The notes beneath the pieces are model-generated. The model ran no database searches. It saw only the letters and a list, made by a program, of their open reading frames with translations, and was not told the origin of the DNA. The translations under genes and the position numbers were made by a program. This document shows positions 23,174 to 31,444 of a stretch of 64,000 bases of DNA, piece by piece. Source of the DNA: Oscillospiraceae bacterium (GTDB lineage Bacteria; Bacillota; Clostridia; Oscillospirales; Oscillospiraceae); contig CAJTFK010000001.1 in NCBI GenBank assembly GCA_910575505.1, positions 1 to 64,000 of the forward strand, in the 5' to 3' direction. How positions within the stretch are numbered: position 1 is the first letter of the stretch; each line of letters opens with the position of its first letter.

Positions 23174-25585
23174 TCAGTCGATTTTCAAAATCAGTTCCAG
23201 AATCCGCCGAGCGCAGGTTTCCAGGTCCGTCCGAGATACCAGCCCCAGATCCGCCGCCTGCCGGACCCGCTCCGGGTAGCCGTTGGCCATTTTCAGGTCA
23301 TTCCCCGCCAGGATTTCCTTGTAGTGTTCGCCCCTGGTCCACCAGTCGGTCATCACCATGCCGGTATAGCCCCAGTCGGTCCGGAGGATATCGGTCAGAA
23401 GTTCCCGGCTCTCCGAGGCCCGGCGGCCATTGATGATGTTATAGGAACTCATAATCGCCCAGGGCTCCGCCTCCCGGACTACGATCTCGAAGGCCCGCAG
23501 GTAAATTTCCCGCAAGGCCCGCTGGGAGAGGCGGGAGTCGCTGTTTTTCCGGTTGGTCTCCTTGTTGTTGCAGGCAAAGTGCTTCACTGTGGCAGCAATA
23601 TGCCGGGACTGAATCCCCCGGACCATGGCGGCGGCAATCTTTCCCGCCAGCAGGGGGTCCTCGGAATCGTACTCGAAATTCCGCCCGCAGAGGGGGCTGC
23701 GGTGGATGTTCACTGCCGGGGCCAGCCAGACAGAGATGTTATTCTCCTTCACTTCCGCAGCCGCGGCCGCGCCAACTCTTGAAACCAGCTCCTCGTCCCA
23801 GGACGCCGCCAGCAGCGTGGCGCAGGGCCAGGCCGTGGTACGCACGCTCGCCTCCGGCTGGATCCGAAGGCCCGCCGGACCGTCGGCGGTGGTGATATTG
23901 GGCACACCGTACTCCGGCAGATTTCCGATGCCGAAGGTGTTGGAAACGCCCACATTGGGCTGTCCTCCCAGCAGGTAAATCAAATCCTCATCTCTAAGCT
24001 GGGCCATGAATGTGTCCAGGGACAGTTTCCCCCCTGCCGCGTCAGACAGAGGATGCGCCCCCTCCGGATAAGGCCTGGCCAGCCAATACCGCCCTCTGGC
24101 CCGCGTCTCCGGGGCAACCGCCTCCAGTGTGTTGGAGTCCATGGGAATCAAAGCATTGGCGTCCGTATCCACCGCCGGGGCGGCAGGCAGATTCTCCCAG
24201 GTACCGTCCGCCTGGAGGCGTTTCGCGAGATGGGACGGGGCCAGAACATTGCTGCATTGCCGGACGATCTCCGTGTCTGCCTGTTCGTAGGCGAAATCCA
24301 GCTCCATCACGTCCCGAACGGAGGTCCCCAGATAGAGCGTGTAACGCCCCTTTTCCAGCACCCAGGCGCTGGGGGCAATCCTCCCCAAATCGTCAAAGCT
24401 GGCCATGTCTGCGGCGGCAAAGGAAAGGGTAACCGTCTCGCTCTCTCCGGGGTTCAGAAGGCCCGTCTTTCGGAACGCCGCAAGATTCCGGAACGGCTTT
24501 TGCAGCAGTCCCTCCGGCGGGCGGAAATAGAGCTGAACCACTTCCTTTCCCGGCCGGTCCCCGGTATTGGTGACCCGGGCCCGGACCTGGACGGTTCCGC
24601 TTTCCGCGGCTGCCTCCAGAGCTTCCAGAGAAAACCGCGTATAGGACAGGCCGAAGCCAAAAGGATAGCAAACCCGTTCCGCCGCTCCCGGCAGGGTCTC
24701 GAAGTACCGATAGCCCACATAGACATCTTCGGTGTATTCTACATAGTCCGGAGAGTCATGGAAATGCTCCGTGGAAGGGTAGTCCCTCAAGTCATAGGCA
24801 AAGGTGTCCGGCAGCTTGCCGCAGGGGGTGGCTTTTCCGATAAGAAGAGCAGCTATGGCGCTTCCGCCCTCCATGCCGCCCTGGTAGGCCAGGAGTACTG
24901 AGGAAATCCGGCCGTTTTCGCAGAACCAGGAGACATCCATCACGCCGCCCACGTTCAGCACCACGGCCACCCGGTCAAAGGCGGCGGAGACCGCTTCCAC
25001 CATGGCGCGCTCGGCGTCTGTCAGGTAGTAATCTCCTTGGGGAAATATCTTTTGGGCCCGCTGGGGCATCAGCACTTCGTCGGCCCACACATAGTCCTTG
25101 TTCTCGGGGATGACGGGAATCCGGTCCCAGCCCTCGCCGGAGAAGCGGCTGAGGACAATGACGGCGGTATCCGCGTTTTCCCGAGCGGCGGCCAGCAGCT
25201 CCGCCGGAAGAGCAGGTTCCGCCATCAAGCCCGGAACGTCTCCAGCGGCATAGCGTTCCTCCACATAGGTTCGGTAATAGTCCGAAAGAGGTTCCCAGAG
25301 GGAAACGCCCTCCCCTTTCAGCCCGTCATAGAGATTGCGGACATAGGCCACGGTCACATCGCCGCTGCCGCCTCCGCCTTTCACATAGTCGAAGCTACCC
25401 TTTCCGAACAGGGCAACCCGGCTGCCGGGAACCAGAGGGAGCAGTCCATCCCGATTTTTCAGCAGTACCATGCCTTCCTGGGCGGCCTGCCGGGAAAGTG
25501 CGATGTGCTCCGGACAGGCCGTTACACGATTTCCGTCCTCCAGGGGCAGGTTCGGCTGAAAACGGGCTCGAATCCATTTTTCCAT
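23174..25585 (-). CDS. GH3 beta-glucosidase with reversed domain order
   Basis: An 803-residue glycoside hydrolase of family 3 without a signal peptide, so it acts on imported oligosaccharides in the cytoplasm. The order is reversed: the GH3 C-terminal sandwich comes first (QAAQEGMVLLKNRDGLLPL near residue 35), then a fibronectin-III-like domain (VVQLYFRPPEG), then the catalytic TIM barrel (about 480-803) with the nucleophile Asp747 in MVMTDWW and KHFACNNKETNR. This permuted form is known from Ruminococcus-type beta-glucosidases. It lies between permease and ATPase genes, which points to a beta-glucoside substrate for the transporter. Confidence 0.9.
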   Translation of the reverse strand: MEKWIRARFQPNLPLEDGNRVTACPEHIALSRQAAQEGMVLLKNRDGLLPLVPGSRVALFGKGSFDYVKGGGGSGDVTVAYVRNLYDGLKGEGVSLWEPLSDYYRTYVEERYAAGDVPGLMAEPALPAELLAAARENADTAVIVLSRFSGEGWDRIPVIPENKDYVWADEVLMPQRAQKIFPQGDYYLTDAERAMVEAVSAAFDRVAVVLNVGGVMDVSWFCENGRISSVLLAYQGGMEGGSAIAALLIGKATPCGKLPDTFAYDLRDYPSTEHFHDSPDYVEYTEDVYVGYRYFETLPGAAERVCYPFGFGLSYTRFSLEALEAAAESGTVQVRARVTNTGDRPGKEVVQLYFRPPEGLLQKPFRNLAAFRKTGLLNPGESETVTLSFAAADMASFDDLGRIAPSAWVLEKGRYTLYLGTSVRDVMELDFAYEQADTEIVRQCSNVLAPSHLAKRLQADGTWENLPAAPAVDTDANALIPMDSNTLEAVAPETRARGRYWLARPYPEGAHPLSDAAGGKLSLDTFMAQLRDEDLIYLLGGQPNVGVSNTFGIGNLPEYGVPNITTADGPAGLRIQPEASVRTTAWPCATLLAASWDEELVSRVGAAAAAEVKENNISVWLAPAVNIHRSPLCGRNFEYDSEDPLLAGKIAAAMVRGIQSRHIAATVKHFACNNKETNRKNSDSRLSQRALREIYLRAFEIVVREAEPWAIMSSYNIINGRRASESRELLTDILRTDWGYTGMVMTDWWTRGEHYKEILAGNDLKMANGYPERVRQAADLGLVSRTDLETCARRILELILKID

Positions 25586-25596
25586 ATACGTTCTCG

Positions 25597-26439
25597 TTAC
25601 TCCTTGACGCCGCCCAGAGTGACGCCCTCCACGATAAACTTGGACAGGAGCAGGTAGATGATGATAATTGGCACGATGGCAATTGTAATCATCATATATA
25701 TTTTTCCCATGTCGAAGTTCATGTAGTCCGCGCCGCGAAGTGTGGCAATCATGATGGGCAGGGTCTGCTTGTTCTTGGATGTAATGACCAGGGCGGGAAT
25801 GAAGTAGTTATTCCAGGAGCCCACGAAGGTAAAAATGGCCTGTACCGCGATGGCAGGCTTCATGATGGGAAGCACGATGCGGTTGAAGGTGCCGAACTCC
25901 ATGGAGCCGTCGATCCGGGCCGCCTCGATCAGGTCCTTGGGCAGGGAGGACTGCATATAGCTGTGCATGAAGTAGAACACGGCGGGAGAGGCGATAGAGG
26001 GGATAATCAGGGGCAGCAGGGAGTCGTCCATTCCCATATTGGTAATCAGGCGGAGGAAGCCCAGGGCCGTTACCTGGGTAGGCATAACCAGGATAGCCAT
26101 GATGAAGGTGAAAGCCGCTTTTTTCAGCTTGAAGTCATAGGCGTAGATGCCGTAGGCCGTCAGGGCGGAGAAGTAGGTGACGATGACAGCGCAGCAGCCG
26201 GAGACAATGAGGCTGTTCTGGATGCCCTTCAGGATGGGGATGGCCGGGTCGTTGAGCACGCTGGACAAATTGGTAAAGAGGCTGGAGCCGGGCAGGGCGG
26301 AGAAGCCCAGCTGGAGCTGCGCATGGGAGCGGGTGGCGTTGACAATCAGGATGTAGAAGAAGAACAGACACAGAAATGCCAGGATAATCAGCACCACATG
26401 GGCCAGAATGGTCCGTCCGCTGGATTTTTTGTTCTCCAT
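25597..26439 (-). CDS. Sugar ABC transporter permease 2 (MalG type)
   Basis: A 280-residue inner-membrane protein with six hydrophobic segments. The binding-protein-dependent transport EAA loop is visible as LIEAARIDGSMEFGTFNRIVLPIM. It is the MalG/LacG partner of the permease upstream, whose stop it overlaps by one base. An N-terminal basic stretch (MENKKSSGR) precedes the first helix. Confidence 0.9.
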   Translation of the reverse strand: MENKKSSGRTILAHVVLIILAFLCLFFFYILIVNATRSHAQLQLGFSALPGSSLFTNLSSVLNDPAIPILKGIQNSLIVSGCCAVIVTYFSALTAYGIYAYDFKLKKAAFTFIMAILVMPTQVTALGFLRLITNMGMDDSLLPLIIPSIASPAVFYFMHSYMQSSLPKDLIEAARIDGSMEFGTFNRIVLPIMKPAIAVQAIFTFVGSWNNYFIPALVITSKNKQTLPIMIATLRGADYMNFDMGKIYMMITIAIVPIIIIYLLLSKFIVEGVTLGGVKE

Positions 26440-27413
26440 TACGCTTTGCCCCCTTTCTTGGTGCGCTTGGCCGCGGACTTGGAGCCGTCCGGGTCGGAGT
26501 CGGTGTTCATCTTGAAGACGAACCAGCAGAGAATGGCGCTGATGATAAACAGGAAGACGGACAGCGCACCGGCGATGCCGTAGTTTTTGGCCTGAAGATG
26601 CTTGTTCAGGTACATAATCAGAGTCATGGTGGTGCGGTCAGGGGCGCCCTTGCCTCCGGTAAGGATCTGGGGCACATCGAACATCTGCAGGCCGCCGATA
26701 AGGGAGGTAATCAGGGTGTAGGTCAGCAGAGGCTTGATCTGAGGCAGGGTAATCTTGAAGAATTTCTGGAGATGGGTACAGCCGTCCAGCTCCGCCGCCT
26801 CAAAGATCGAGGGATTGATGCCCATGATCGCCGCCATCAGCATAATGGTGGTATTGCCGAACCACATAAGGAAGTTCATCAGCCCCACAAGGGTGCGGGC
26901 CCCCAGTGTGGACTCCATAAACCGGATGGCCTCACCCACCACCCCCATGCGCAGCAGGATGCTGTTGACAGGACCGGCGTTGGAAAACAGGGCGAAAAAC
27001 AGCATGGCAAAGGCAGAGGCCATGATCAGGTTGGGCAGGTAGATGACCACCTTGAAGAACTGCTTGCCCCGGATTTTCAGCCGGGCGTCGGTAAACCAGG
27101 AGGCCAGCACTAGGGCCACGATAATCTGCGGCACAAAGCCCAGAATCCACATGACAAAGGTGTTCCAGGCGTACTTGGGCAGGTCGGAGGAGAGCAGAGA
27201 CGTGTAGTTGGCGAGACCCGTCCAGTTGGGCCCCACGGTCTTCAGACCGAAGGCGTAGTACTCGTAGAAGCTGTTGCGGATGGTATCCGCCAGCGGGATC
27301 AGAGAGAAAATGGCATAGCTCAAAAAGAAGGGGAGAATGAATATGTATCCCCATTTGGCGTAGCTGACGCTTTTGATTCTATTCTCGTTTTTCATAAGAA
27401 GTCCTCCTTTCAC
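26439..27413 (-). CDS. Sugar ABC transporter permease 1 (MalF type)
   Basis: A 324-residue membrane protein of the MalF/UgpA type with about six helices. The conserved EAA loop is FEAAELDGCTHLQKFFKITL. The start may be the internal ATG of MKNENRIKS (residue 7), because AGGAGG lies just before it; the frame itself opens at 27413. It lies 13 bp after the binding-protein gene. A charged C-terminal tail (SKSAAKRTKKGGKA) follows the last helix. Confidence 0.9.
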   Translation of the reverse strand: MKGGLLMKNENRIKSVSYAKWGYIFILPFFLSYAIFSLIPLADTIRNSFYEYYAFGLKTVGPNWTGLANYTSLLSSDLPKYAWNTFVMWILGFVPQIIVALVLASWFTDARLKIRGKQFFKVVIYLPNLIMASAFAMLFFALFSNAGPVNSILLRMGVVGEAIRFMESTLGARTLVGLMNFLMWFGNTTIMLMAAIMGINPSIFEAAELDGCTHLQKFFKITLPQIKPLLTYTLITSLIGGLQMFDVPQILTGGKGAPDRTTMTLIMYLNKHLQAKNYGIAGALSVFLFIISAILCWFVFKMNTDSDPDGSKSAAKRTKKGGKA

Positions 27414-27425
27414 AGCATCACGGGG

Positions 27426-28808
27426 TTACGGCCAGACCACGCCGCCGCCCACCAGCCAGGGGTAGCGTTCGGTGATGGACATCTCAAAGTTGTCCTTGGC
27501 TTTGTCCAGGCTGATGACGCCGTTGAAGTAGTCGCCGAAGGTGTTCTGGAATTCCTCAACGCAGCCCTGGTCATAGGAGGAGATATTGGACAGGTCCACT
27601 GTGGCCGCCACATCGGACAACACACCGATGTAGTTCTGCCCGTCCAGCAGCTCGATGCCGAAGTCGGGAGACTGGGCCAGCTCCTCCATCAGAGGCTGGT
27701 CGTTGCTCATCTCGCCGTAGTTCATGGCCAGGGTACGCAGGAGATCCCGGTCAGCGGTCATCGTCAGCATGATGTCCCTGACCTGGGCGGCGTTATCGGT
27801 GCCATTGGCAGCCACCAGCCAGGTGCCGCCCCAGAAGAAGCTCTGAGGGCTGGGGCAGACGGCCCAATCCCGGGCGGCGGCGGTATCCTTCACGTTGGGA
27901 GCGATGCACACATCCAGGCCCCAGGCGGGCAGGAAGAAGCAGAAGACCTTGGAGTCGGGGCCCATGTCCTTGTTCCACTCGTCGTTCCACTGGCCCGGCA
28001 CGTTGTGGCTGATGCCGTTTTCAATGTCCTCCATGGAGCGCTCCACCCAGTTCATCATATTGGGGTCCACCACGACGGTCCTGTCATTTTTTACCCAGGG
28101 GGCGGAGACGTTGTTGGAATACACTCGGGCGGTGTCAGCCCGGCCTGAATACATGTAATAGCCGGCAGCCTTCATCTGCTCCGCCGTCTCATAAAACTTA
28201 TCCCAATCGGAAACGGCGGCGGCTACCGTGTCCGGGTCGTCGGTGCCCAGGACGGCCTTGGCGATGGACCGGCGGTAGACCAGCATACCGGGGGTAGCCT
28301 GGTAGCTCAGTCCTCTGATCTCACCGTCGGAGCCGGTCATGGCCTCCAGGGTGTAGCGGTACTGGTTGGCGATGTCCGCATCGGTGATTCCCAGCTGAGA
28401 GATGGGGAGGGCCACATTGACCTCGGGATCAACATACTTCAGGGCGTAATCGGCCTCCACCAGGAACATGTCGATTCTGTCGTCGGCGGCCGCCCGGTTC
28501 TGCTTGAGCAGCGCCTCATCCAGCTTCTGCTGATAGACGCCGTCCTGGGTGGGGTTGACAATCCAGTGAACCTCGGTGCCGTCCTTCAGATAGGCAATGG
28601 ATTTGTCGTCCGAGAGCCGCTCCACCTCGGGGTAATTCTCGTTGAACTTGCCCTGAAACTCCTCGTTCCACACGTAGATGTTCAGGACCTTGCCGCCGTC
28701 GCTGGCCTGCAGGCCGCTGAGCAGGTCTCCTCCTCCGCTGCCGCATCCGCTCAGAAGGCCGATCATCATCACGGCCATCAAAGCTGCAGACCAAATCCTT
28801 CTCTTCAT
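27426..28808 (-). CDS. Sugar ABC transporter substrate-binding lipoprotein
   Basis: A 460-residue extracellular binding protein of the carbohydrate-type (SBP_bac_1). The lipobox LLSGC puts the lipid-modified Cys at residue 22. NIYVWNEEFQGKFNENYPEV is the typical first strand and helix of oligosaccharide-binding proteins. It is the first gene of the operon binding protein-permease-permease-GH3-ATPase. The operon has no visible regulator, since the DNA just upstream is prophage. The sugar cannot be assigned, but the operon's GH3 enzyme suggests a beta-linked glucoside. Confidence 0.9.
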   Translation of the reverse strand: MKRRIWSAALMAVMMIGLLSGCGSGGGDLLSGLQASDGGKVLNIYVWNEEFQGKFNENYPEVERLSDDKSIAYLKDGTEVHWIVNPTQDGVYQQKLDEALLKQNRAAADDRIDMFLVEADYALKYVDPEVNVALPISQLGITDADIANQYRYTLEAMTGSDGEIRGLSYQATPGMLVYRRSIAKAVLGTDDPDTVAAAVSDWDKFYETAEQMKAAGYYMYSGRADTARVYSNNVSAPWVKNDRTVVVDPNMMNWVERSMEDIENGISHNVPGQWNDEWNKDMGPDSKVFCFFLPAWGLDVCIAPNVKDTAAARDWAVCPSPQSFFWGGTWLVAANGTDNAAQVRDIMLTMTADRDLLRTLAMNYGEMSNDQPLMEELAQSPDFGIELLDGQNYIGVLSDVAATVDLSNISSYDQGCVEEFQNTFGDYFNGVISLDKAKDNFEMSITERYPWLVGGGVVWP

Positions 28809-28864
28809 GTTTGATTCCTCCTGTTCCTAAATTTGATACAGCCCTTTGTTGTGGTGTCACCTTT

Positions 28865-28870
28865 ATTATA
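28865..28870 (-). promoter_or_regulatory. Probable -10 element of the sugar operon promoter
   Basis: TATAAT on the minus strand, 57 bp before the binding-protein start. A matching -35 is not clear (TTGTAT lies 20 bp away), so an activator may be needed. Confidence 0.4.
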
Positions 28871-29052
28871 AAAATCGGGCGAAAAAGCGTATACAAAATC
28901 AGAGAAAAATATATCAAATTCATGCCTGGTTTTAGGTGTTTTACATATAGTCCCCAAGTAAGCTGCGGAAAAATCTCCCGTCCGCCCTCTTGCCGAAATA
29001 TCAAATCTATAATAGAAGCACAAAGTCCAGTGTTTCCAAGGCTAAAACGGTC

Positions 29053-29099
29053 AAGGTGTAGGAGTAGTCAAGAAGTAAACGACTCTCCTACACCTTTTT
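29053..29099. terminator. Terminator at the end of the prophage late operon
   Basis: AAGGTGTAGGAG (29053-29064) pairs with CTCCTACACCTT (29085-29096), a perfect 12-bp stem. Five T follow on the + strand and a weaker T tract on the minus strand, so it can work in both directions and insulate phage and host transcripts. Confidence 0.75.
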
Positions 29100-29115
29100 C
29101 CGCTCTCAATTACTG

Positions 29116-29403
29116 CTAAATCCCTACCGGTTCGCCGACAGTCAGTTCAACAGTATGCACTTCAGCCGACTCCGTCTGTTTCACCGCAGGCCGAAGCTTC
29201 TCGATGGTCTGTCCCCTGTCGTTACACAGGTACGCCACCTCACTTAGACCGAGAACCACATCTGAATCCGCGCCTTTGAAGCGGACGGCAACACAGGACA
29301 TCTGAGCGTCCTCGTCGAAGTACACGCTGGCACTCTCGATGTTGTCGTAGTAGTTCCAACAATCAGAACTTCCTCGGTCATGGGTTAATGTCTTGAGAAT
29401 CAT
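29116..29403 (-). CDS. Hypothetical phage protein
   Basis: A 95-residue soluble protein, last gene of the prophage late operon. No family is recognised. It is rich in beta-forming residues (SASVYFDEDAQMSCVAVRFK) and acidic. The ribosome-binding site (GTGAGGAAG) is moderate. Position after the holin-like gene is a common place for accessory or lysogenic-conversion genes. Confidence 0.65.
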   Translation of the reverse strand: MILKTLTHDRGSSDCWNYYDNIESASVYFDEDAQMSCVAVRFKGADSDVVLGLSEVAYLCNDRGQTIEKLRPAVKQTESAEVHTVELTVGEPVGI

Positions 29404-29439
29404 GCTAACTTCCTCACTTTCTGTTTAACTGAATTTAGT

Positions 29440-29745
29440 TTACTGCTTGCCCGCCTTGCCGATGGCCTCCATGAGCTTGTCATAACCGAACATGGCTGCA
29501 TACGAAACCATAAAGCCCATGACGACTGCGGCGGCCACCATATACCACACCACGGCGATGGCATTGATCTGACAATAAGCGAAGAATGTCACCAGTGTAA
29601 GTATCATGGAGACAACAACTGCCAGGACATTCGTCGGCAGCCGATCCCAGGTCAACTTCTTCAGCACCTGGACCACAATGTTGGTCAGTACCACCAACAC
29701 ACCGATGATGCTGACGACCATGGACCAGTTCAGAGCACTTTCCAT
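29440..29745 (-). CDS. Probable phage holin
   Basis: A 101-residue protein with three predicted membrane helices (VVSIIGVLVVLTNIVVQVL; VLAVVVSMILTLVTFFAYC; VVWYMVAAAVVMGFMVSYAA) and a short charged C-terminus. Size, topology and position next to an XhlA-like gene fit a class I holin that permeabilises the membrane at lysis. AAGGAGG precedes the ATG. Confidence 0.75.
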   Translation of the reverse strand: MESALNWSMVVSIIGVLVVLTNIVVQVLKKLTWDRLPTNVLAVVVSMILTLVTFFAYCQINAIAVVWYMVAAAVVMGFMVSYAAMFGYDKLMEAIGKAGKQ

Positions 29746-29762
29746 TTTGATTCCTCCTTGTG

Positions 29763-30134
29763 TTACTTCTCGATCGTGCCCAGCACGTTACGTTCCGCCC
29801 GATCCTCAGCCCGGCGATTCAGCCACATCAAGGCTTCCTCGATGTGAGTCAAGGCGCAGGCATTTTCCCGGCAGCTGAACGGCCCAGCCTGAAAAGCACG
29901 CAACTGGTCACGTACAATTTCCAGCAGGTCCGCATTACAGACGCCCTTCCGCGCCTCAGGGTCCTTACGGGGCCCGCACTGGAAACAAATACGGACACCT
30001 TCTCCATCACTCTCCGGCAGACTGCTGCCGAACGACACCACATAATCATGATGTGCGCCACCAGGTCCGGGCTCCCCGTCTCTGTAAACGGTGTTCAGAT
30101 TGTTTCTCTTCTGAATTGTGTTCAACTTTTCCAT
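29763..30134 (-). CDS. Acb2/Tad1-like small phage protein (possible anti-CBASS sponge)
   Basis: A 123-residue soluble protein. The C-terminal half (about residues 68-111) is a predicted helical hairpin: [18 protein letters not shown], then [20 protein letters not shown], ending [10 protein letters not shown]. This matches the pattern I know from small phage proteins carrying the Acb2/Tad1 hairpin domain, some of which bind cyclic nucleotides and block CBASS or Thoeris defence. The N-terminal half contains [11 protein letters not shown] and FQCGPRKDP, frequent companions of that hairpin. The assignment rests on pattern recognition only. AAGGAGG precedes the ATG. It lies between two membrane-protein genes at the end of the late operon. 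Confidence 0.55.
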   Translation of the reverse strand: MEKLNTIQKRNNLNTVYRDGEPGPGGAHHDYVVSFGSSLPESDGEGVRICFQCGPRKDPEARKGVCNADLLEIVRDQLRAFQAGPFSCRENACALTHIEEALMWLNRRAEDRAERNVLGTIEK

Positions 30135-30151
30135 AACTTTTCCTCCTTGTG

Positions 30152-30520
30152 TTATCCAACCCCATCAGACGGGGTGGAGCCGTGTTTATCCGGCCATGAA
30201 TTATTCTTACTGAGGTTTTCGACACCGGATTTGATGGCGTACACCAGAACCACGCCGATAATTTCAGTAAGTGCCACCTGAGACAAACTCTCGGCGATCT
30301 GTTCCTTACCCATCCATGCGAGGATGTAGCTGCACCACACCCAGGCGATTCCATTGATAAGACAGACCCACACGATAATTTTCATGGTGGTCGCTTTCCT
30401 TTTGTTTGGTTCAGGGAGGTCGAGGGCGGGCTCTTCAACGATGTTCTCCGGCCACTCCTCAGAAAAATCAGCAGGCTGCTCCACAATGGGCGCGACTTCC
30501 TTTGCTTTGATGTTCAGCAT
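30152..30520 (-). CDS. Small phage membrane protein, possibly holin-related
   Basis: A 122-residue protein with an acidic, Pro-rich N-terminus (to about residue 40) and two hydrophobic segments ([20 protein letters not shown] and [14 protein letters not shown]). A second ATG at residue 46 (30385) has AAAGGA about 11 nt upstream, so a shorter 77-residue form starting directly at the first helix may also be made. Related small phage proteins normally begin at that position. It may be a lysis regulator or second holin, but this is not proven. Confidence 0.65.
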   Translation of the reverse strand: MLNIKAKEVAPIVEQPADFSEEWPENIVEEPALDLPEPNKRKATTMKIIVWVCLINGIAWVWCSYILAWMGKEQIAESLSQVALTEIIGVVLVYAIKSGVENLSKNNSWPDKHGSTPSDGVG

Positions 30521-30533
30521 ACGTCGACCTCCA

Positions 30534-30866
30534 TCACGAAACAGGAAGCCGGAAAATCATTCCGACGGCGATGCCGATAATGGCGCTGATAACGCACCAA
30601 ACAGCCTTACGCCATTTCTCGCCGTCCTGACTCTCCAATGTCTCCAAGCGCTTCCCTTGGTTGACCTGCTCCTTTAGCATGTTCTCCATGTTCAGAGCCA
30701 GCTTCTCCACGGATGTACTGATAGCGGCAACCTGCTTAACGGTCTCCTCCAGCGCCTCCAGCCGGTGATTCTGTCGTTTGTTTTCATCCTCCAAACGCTG
30801 ATTCTCGGCCTCCATACTCCGGCGGAACTCCTCATGCTCATGGCGAGAGATATAATCTCCGTCCAT
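30534..30866 (-). CDS. XhlA-like phage protein (coiled coil plus C-terminal membrane helix)
   Basis: A 110-residue protein. Residues about 15-80 form a long coiled coil (EAENQRLEDENKRQNHRLEA) and the C-terminus is one membrane helix (AVWCVISAIIGIAVGMIF). This is the layout of haemolysin XhlA of PBSX-like phages, a membrane-associated lysis accessory. The ATG at 30866 is preferred because AGGAGG is 8 nt upstream; the GTG at 30875 is too close. Confidence 0.7.
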   Translation of the reverse strand: MDGDYISRHEHEEFRRSMEAENQRLEDENKRQNHRLEALEETVKQVAAISTSVEKLALNMENMLKEQVNQGKRLETLESQDGEKWRKAVWCVISAIIGIAVGMIFRLPVS

Positions 30867-30904
30867 ATCTGTCACCTCCTGTTGCTTTTAAGCATTGTGC
30901 AGGG

Positions 30905-31048
30905 TTACCGCTGGGCGCTCAGCATCCCGATCAACTCAGAATACTCGGCCTCGGAGATCTTGCCGGCAGCGTAGAAGATGTCCAGCTTGGTCTCGATACC
31001 ATCGGTCTGGCCGCGCTCGATCATGCGCTTCAGAGTACGATACAACAT
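30905..31048 (-). CDS. XkdX-like small phage protein
   Basis: A 47-residue protein, easily missed. The sequence MLYRTLKRMIERGQTDGIET continues with LDIFYAAGKISEAEYSELIG, the motif of XkdX-type small proteins encoded after tail-fibre genes in Firmicutes phages. GGAGG lies upstream of the ATG. Function unknown. Confidence 0.65.
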   Translation of the reverse strand: MLYRTLKRMIERGQTDGIETKLDIFYAAGKISEAEYSELIGMLSAQR

Positions 31049-31066
31049 GGTCTAATCCTCCCTTCC

Positions 31067-31432
31067 TCAAATATCAGTCTCAGACAGGCCCAGCTCCAGC
31101 AGGGTCAGCCGATACTCGTGGTCGACGCTCATGCCATCCATGTCCTGAACAGCGATGTCCGTCTTCTGCTGTGCTTGGAACAGCGCCTCATTGCTGCGGT
31201 CGACTTCATTGTCCATTCCCTTCTTCAGGAACTCGTCGTAGTTGTCCTGCACATTTGCGGCAATGCCGTCCCAGGTCTCAATCTCGACATGGTACTCGTC
31301 GTACTGGAACCCGTCGAAATTCTCCTCATGGTAGGGCTCCACATTCTGGAAAAGCCGCACGAGACTCCTGTTTGTCCCGGGGATCTGTTCCACGGTAAAA
31401 CTGCCGGGATCTACCATCCCATGTACTTTCAT
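31067..31432 (-). CDS. Hypothetical phage tail-region protein
   Basis: A 121-residue acidic protein directly after the reverse transcriptase gene (12 bp). AAGGAG precedes its ATG. Features: an N-terminal beta-rich part (GSFTVEQIPGTNRSLVRLFQ) and a helical C-terminal half (NYDEFLKKGMDNEVDRSNEA, then QQKTDIAVQDMDG). It does not look like Avd, which is a basic four-helix bundle. Its place and acidic helical tail fit small tail-accessory proteins. A role in the DGR is possible only by position. Confidence 0.6.
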   Translation of the reverse strand: MKVHGMVDPGSFTVEQIPGTNRSLVRLFQNVEPYHEENFDGFQYDEYHVEIETWDGIAANVQDNYDEFLKKGMDNEVDRSNEALFQAQQKTDIAVQDMDGMSVDHEYRLTLLELGLSETDI

Positions 31433-31444
31433 GGTATCACTCCT

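Larger units (their letters stand above)
28809..29115. other. Junction between host sugar operon and prophage
   Basis: This 307-bp gap holds the host operon's ribosome-binding site and -10 element (28865-28870) at its left and the prophage terminator at its right. The attachment site should lie somewhere between about 28950 and 29053, but no tRNA or direct repeat could be proven without the other junction. Confidence 0.5.

Noticed and set aside
31067-31432. Avd accessory protein of the DGR
   Set aside because: The protein is acidic and part beta, unlike the basic four-helix bundle of Avd; it is kept as hypothetical.
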